A stretch of 15,206 bases of DNA from CAZZKJ01 sp964654695 (GTDB lineage Bacteria; Krumholzibacteriota; Krumholzibacteriia; WVZY01), in NCBI GenBank assembly GCA_964654695.1, contig CAZZKJ010000054.1, positions 1 through 15,206 on the forward strand, given 5' to 3'. The position numbers and the translations under genes were made by a program. This document shows positions 14,176 to 15,206 of this stretch, piece by piece; within the stretch, counting starts at the first letter, position 1; each line of letters starts with the position of its first letter. The notes beneath the pieces were generated by a model, which worked only from the letters and a program-made list of their open reading frames with translations, was not told the DNA's origin and made no database searches.

Positions 14176-15165
14176 CTAAAACTGGCTCAAGAACCTTATA
14201 TCGTTATTGAGAAAAAAGCGTATATCGCGAACACCGTATTTAAGCATGGCAATGCGATCAACGCCCATTCCAAAAGCGAAGCCGCTGTATATTTCCGGGT
14301 CGTAACCGACCGCCCTCAGAACATTTGGATGCACCATGCCCGCCCCCATTATTTCCAGCCACCCTGCTCCCCGGCACACGGAACAACCCTTGCCTCCGCA
14401 GCCGAAGCACGACATATCCGCTTCGGCGCTCGGCTCGGTGAATGGAAAGAAATGCGGGCGGAATCTTACTTTGCTCTTGGCTCCGAAAAAATGCGTGACG
14501 AAAAGCTCCACGTCCTTTTTCAAATCGGCGAGGGAGACATCTTTGTCTACATAAAGACCTTCGACCTGATGGAACTCAGCCGCGTGCGACTGGTCGATGC
14601 TTTCATTCCTGTAAACCCGGCCCGGCACGATGATTTTTAGCGGCGGTTTATGCTTCTCCATATAGCGGATCTGGACAGGAGAAGTTTGAGTTCGAAGAAG
14701 AATCTCTTCGGTTATGTAAAACGTGTCCTGAAGGTCCCGGGACGGGTGGTTTTCCGGAAAGTTGAGGGCCTGGAAATTGTAGTACTCGAGTTCGACGTCG
14801 GGACCCGAGGCGAGGGAGTATCCGAGACCGAAAAATATTTTCTTCATCCTCCGCAGCACCTGCGACAGTATGTGCCTGTGACCGACTTCACCGTCGTGTG
14901 CCGGCAGCGTTGGATCATCCGCGGCCCGGTCGAACAGATCGGGTTGCATTCCGCCGCCGAAAGCCGTTTCCTTGAGCGCCAGCAATTCTTCGCATCGTGC
15001 CCGCAGTTTTTGAAGTGCCGCGCCGGCCCGCGGCTTTTCTTCTCCGGGAAGATCCTTTATGCTTCGAAGCAGCGCGGTTATCCGGCCTTTCCGGCCGAGA
15101 TATTCTATCCGGATTGCATCGACCTCGTCTGCGCCGGCACACGCTTCGAGGTCGATTTTATACAC
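14176..15165 (-). CDS. pheS: Phenylalanine-tRNA ligase, alpha subunit
   Basis: PheS is the catalytic class II subunit that charges tRNA(Phe). Visible marks are IEYLGRKGRIT near the N-terminus (about residues 20-30), HPSRDLQDTFYI, the motif 2 region VYRNESIDQSHAAEFHQVEG, the cysteine-rich CFGCGGKGCSVC turn leading to GWLEIMGAGMVHPNVL, and motif 3 in GFAFGMGVDRIAML. The protein ends DIRFLSQF, normal for the family. The start is a GTG at 15165, the only usual start codon between an in-frame TAA (15180 to 15178) and the conserved region. This gives 329 aa with a somewhat short N-terminal arm; there is no strong ribosome site, so translation may be coupled to the upstream gene. Confidence 0.95.
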   Translation of the reverse strand: MYKIDLEACAGADEVDAIRIEYLGRKGRITALLRSIKDLPGEEKPRAGAALQKLRARCEELLALKETAFGGGMQPDLFDRAADDPTLPAHDGEVGHRHILSQVLRRMKKIFFGLGYSLASGPDVELEYYNFQALNFPENHPSRDLQDTFYITEEILLRTQTSPVQIRYMEKHKPPLKIIVPGRVYRNESIDQSHAAEFHQVEGLYVDKDVSLADLKKDVELFVTHFFGAKSKVRFRPHFFPFTEPSAEADMSCFGCGGKGCSVCRGAGWLEIMGAGMVHPNVLRAVGYDPEIYSGFAFGMGVDRIAMLKYGVRDIRFFLNNDIRFLSQF

Positions 15166-15177
15166 TTCTAATACATT

Positions 15178-15206
15178 TTAGAGAGCCAGTTCCGCTCCCC
15201 CGCCAT
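15178..15206 (-). other. Possible 3' end of an upstream gene
   Basis: In the pheS reading frame the last bases of the window encode GGGAELAL followed by TAA at 15180 to 15178, twelve bases before the pheS GTG. This could be the C-terminus of the gene before pheS, which in many bacteria is rplT. Another frame reads through to TAG just before pheS. Too little sequence is present to choose. Confidence 0.25.

Noticed and set aside
1..15206. Search for CRISPR arrays, insertion sequence ends, phage or defence genes
   Set aside because: No regularly spaced repeats, transposase motifs or unexplained coding regions were seen; all long frames are accounted for by housekeeping genes.
15166..15206. Calling the upstream fragment rplT
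   Set aside because: Only nine codons are visible and they do not carry a recognisable L20 motif; gene order alone is not enough to name it.

Overview
The window is a compact bacterial housekeeping region of about 15 kb in which every gene I can support lies on the minus strand. It therefore reads from right to left: pheS - pheT - zapB-like - zapA - 6S RNA - rny - ymdB-type phosphodiesterase - folD - xseA - xseB - ispA - DUF212 protein - dxs - nadK - recN - tRNA-Arg(CCG). I see no mobile element, phage gene, CRISPR array, toxin-antitoxin pair or defence island. Base composition looks close to balanced throughout and codon use looks uniform, so nothing suggests recent transfer.

The combination of a ZapB-like coiled-coil gene, zapA and a 6S RNA just after zapA, an RNase Y with its usual YmdB-type neighbour, and the xseA-xseB-ispA-dxs run fits a Gram-negative lineage of the former Deltaproteobacteria (Desulfobacterota and relatives) or a nearby uncultured phylum. 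This is an inference from gene order and family type only.

Region by region. 11.07-15.2 kb: phenylalanyl-tRNA synthetase subunits followed by two small cell-division proteins. 10.69-11.07 kb: the only long stretch without a protein gene. It holds a well-formed sigma70-type promoter, a 6S RNA of about 187 nt, its U-rich end, and the leader of rny. 7.4-10.69 kb: RNA turnover (RNase Y), a metallophosphoesterase, and one-carbon metabolism (FolD). 4.6-7.44 kb: exonuclease VII (both subunits), farnesyl diphosphate synthase and a small membrane protein of the divergent PAP2 family. 1.8-4.6 kb: DXP synthase and NAD kinase. 1-1.8 kb: RecN and a tRNA-Arg cut off by the window edge.

The genes are tightly packed. 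pheT/zapB, folD/xseA, xseA/xseB, xseB/ispA and dxs/nadK overlap, ymdB and folD abut, and recN overlaps the tRNA, so long polycistronic transcripts are likely. The functions group into translation (pheST, tRNA), division (zapAB), RNA control (6S, rny), DNA repair (xseAB, recN), and isoprenoid, NADP and folate supply (dxs, ispA, nadK, folD).

I found no new multigene system. The points worth a second look are structural. The recN stop codon is formed by bases 8-10 of the downstream tRNA. That tRNA has a non-standard T-loop. A near-perfect 12-bp inverted repeat brackets the 6S promoter -35 box. Two ATCCCC elements can compete for the 6S closing stem. An 18-bp palindrome overlaps a TTGACA box just upstream of recN. 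The DUF212 protein has lost several family residues, and the xseA and xseB ends carry the same Shine-Dalgarno-encoding tail.
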